Assembly (NCBI RefSeq): GCF_024868665.1
Contig: NC_079893.1
Span: forward strand, 16,751,311 to 16,815,310
Direction: 5' to 3'
DNA length: 64,000 nt
DNA from: Triplophysa rosa
Taxonomy: Eukaryota; Chordata; Actinopteri; Cypriniformes; Nemacheilidae
The notes below the pieces were generated by a model. It did no database searches. It saw only the letters and a list, made by a program, of their open reading frames with translations, and was not told the origin of the DNA. Positions 63,540 through 64,000 of the stretch are shown here, in pieces (the stretch's first letter is position 1; each line of letters starts with the position of its first letter). The translations under genes were made by a program, and so were the position numbers.

Positions 63540-63840
63540 ACTGAAGAGGAACCTGATGTTCCAAATATGGTAAGAGGCGTTACATTTCCCTCACACGCTT
63601 GCAGTATTCCACCAATCACTACACACTGGTTAACTGGCCAATCATAGCACACCTCGCTTTTCAGAGCCATGAGCTTTGTCAAAAATCTGCGTGTTTCAGA
63701 GAGGCGGAGCAAAGAGGAGATACAAACATGCATGGTGTGTGGAAAATACAGCGTTTATAACCTTAAATCCTGTATACACATTACATCTAAAACAACAATA
63801 CTATTCGTTTCAGCCGTGTCATATGACCCCTTTAAATCAA
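63540..63840. repeat. Dispersed cyprinid repeat
   Basis: Phrases 'ggccaatcatagcacacctc', 'gctttgtcaaaaatctgcgt' and 'tcatatgacccctttaaatc' belong to a familiar high-copy zebrafish/carp repeat, probably a non-autonomous DNA element. The open frames here belong to the repeat. The remaining 63841-64000 has no recognised feature. Confidence 0.5.
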
Positions 63841-64000
63841 TACTGACAACAATCACACAATATCAAACATGCAAGACTCAAACTGATCATATGCTCTGTG
63901 GTGAGTAACAGATATGTTTGATCGGTGTAAACTGCAAATAAATGAAAGCTTCACTGTTGATCAAAAATCGTGATACTTCAACATCAACATCGAGGGAGTT

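Overview
This window looks like teleost fish DNA, most likely cyprinid or another cypriniform. The reasons are the repeat content (palindromic MITEs of the 'Angel' type, L2 LINEs including one with an esterase-type ORF1, an L1-type LINE, Tc1, hAT, Harbinger-like, Ty3/gypsy and DIRS pieces, tRNA-derived SINEs), the AT-rich intergenic DNA, the canonical GT/AG exon borders and the assembly gaps. No complete ordinary host gene is visible. The window is a dense nest of transposable elements plus two orphan gene pieces: a THAP-domain first exon (1539-1726) and the last three exons of a BEN-domain gene (33035-33785).

Layout. 1-4460: dispersed repeat, SINE, THAP exon and a structurally complete Tc1 element (2301-3904) with an intact 340-aa DD34E transposase. 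4461-29173: the most interesting part. It holds two nested DNA-transposon-like units whose ends begin CCCAGC(A/T)A and carry subterminal motif arrays. The outer left end is at 4461 and is followed by the 3' half of a minus-strand gene with a DUF4806-type domain (4987-6014). The inner unit runs from about 6641 to 29173, with matching CCAGCTAAC inverted ends and GACGTTC-rich arrays. It contains a second multi-exon DUF4806-type gene (7720-11531) and a decayed Tnp2/EnSpm-like transposase (12483-17663), both on the minus strand. Later insertions inside it are a near-complete L2 LINE with an open 973-aa ORF (12656-15979, splitting the transposase), a broken minus-strand L2 with an SGNH-esterase ORF1 (about 20366-25640), two Angel-like MITEs, another MITE and a long inverted repeat (about 18960-20335).

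29174-36400: subterminal-like repeats, Harbinger-like ends, a Ty3/gypsy element whose reverse transcriptase/RNase H has been deleted in frame (30139-32918), the BEN exons, and a DIRS-like gag/RT split by a Harbinger-like MITE and a SINE. 36400-43628: AT-rich DNA, a hAT MITE with target-site duplication, a dispersed repeat, an L2 3' fragment and the 5' part of a gypsy element (LTR plus gag). 43629-49318: an L1-clade LINE with an intact 1272-aa ORF2, inserted into that gypsy element. At 49319 a single N is followed by 181 bp identical to 23281-23461, probably an assembly error.

49500-64000: LTR fragments of one gypsy-like family, a tandem array with a period near 148 bp in which each unit carries a short hairpin (51964-52960), a 1.08-kb hAT MITE, CTCF-like motifs, a short two-LTR retroelement inserted into a 57-bp tandem repeat (57126-58795), microsatellites, a 961-base gap, two solo LTRs and further MITE or dispersed repeats.

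The candidate 'system' is the recurring pairing of DUF4806-type genes with CCCAG-ended, EnSpm/CMC-like elements. It suggests that the DUF4806 protein is an accessory gene carried by these transposons. This is inference from position and exon structure; the copies here look degraded.
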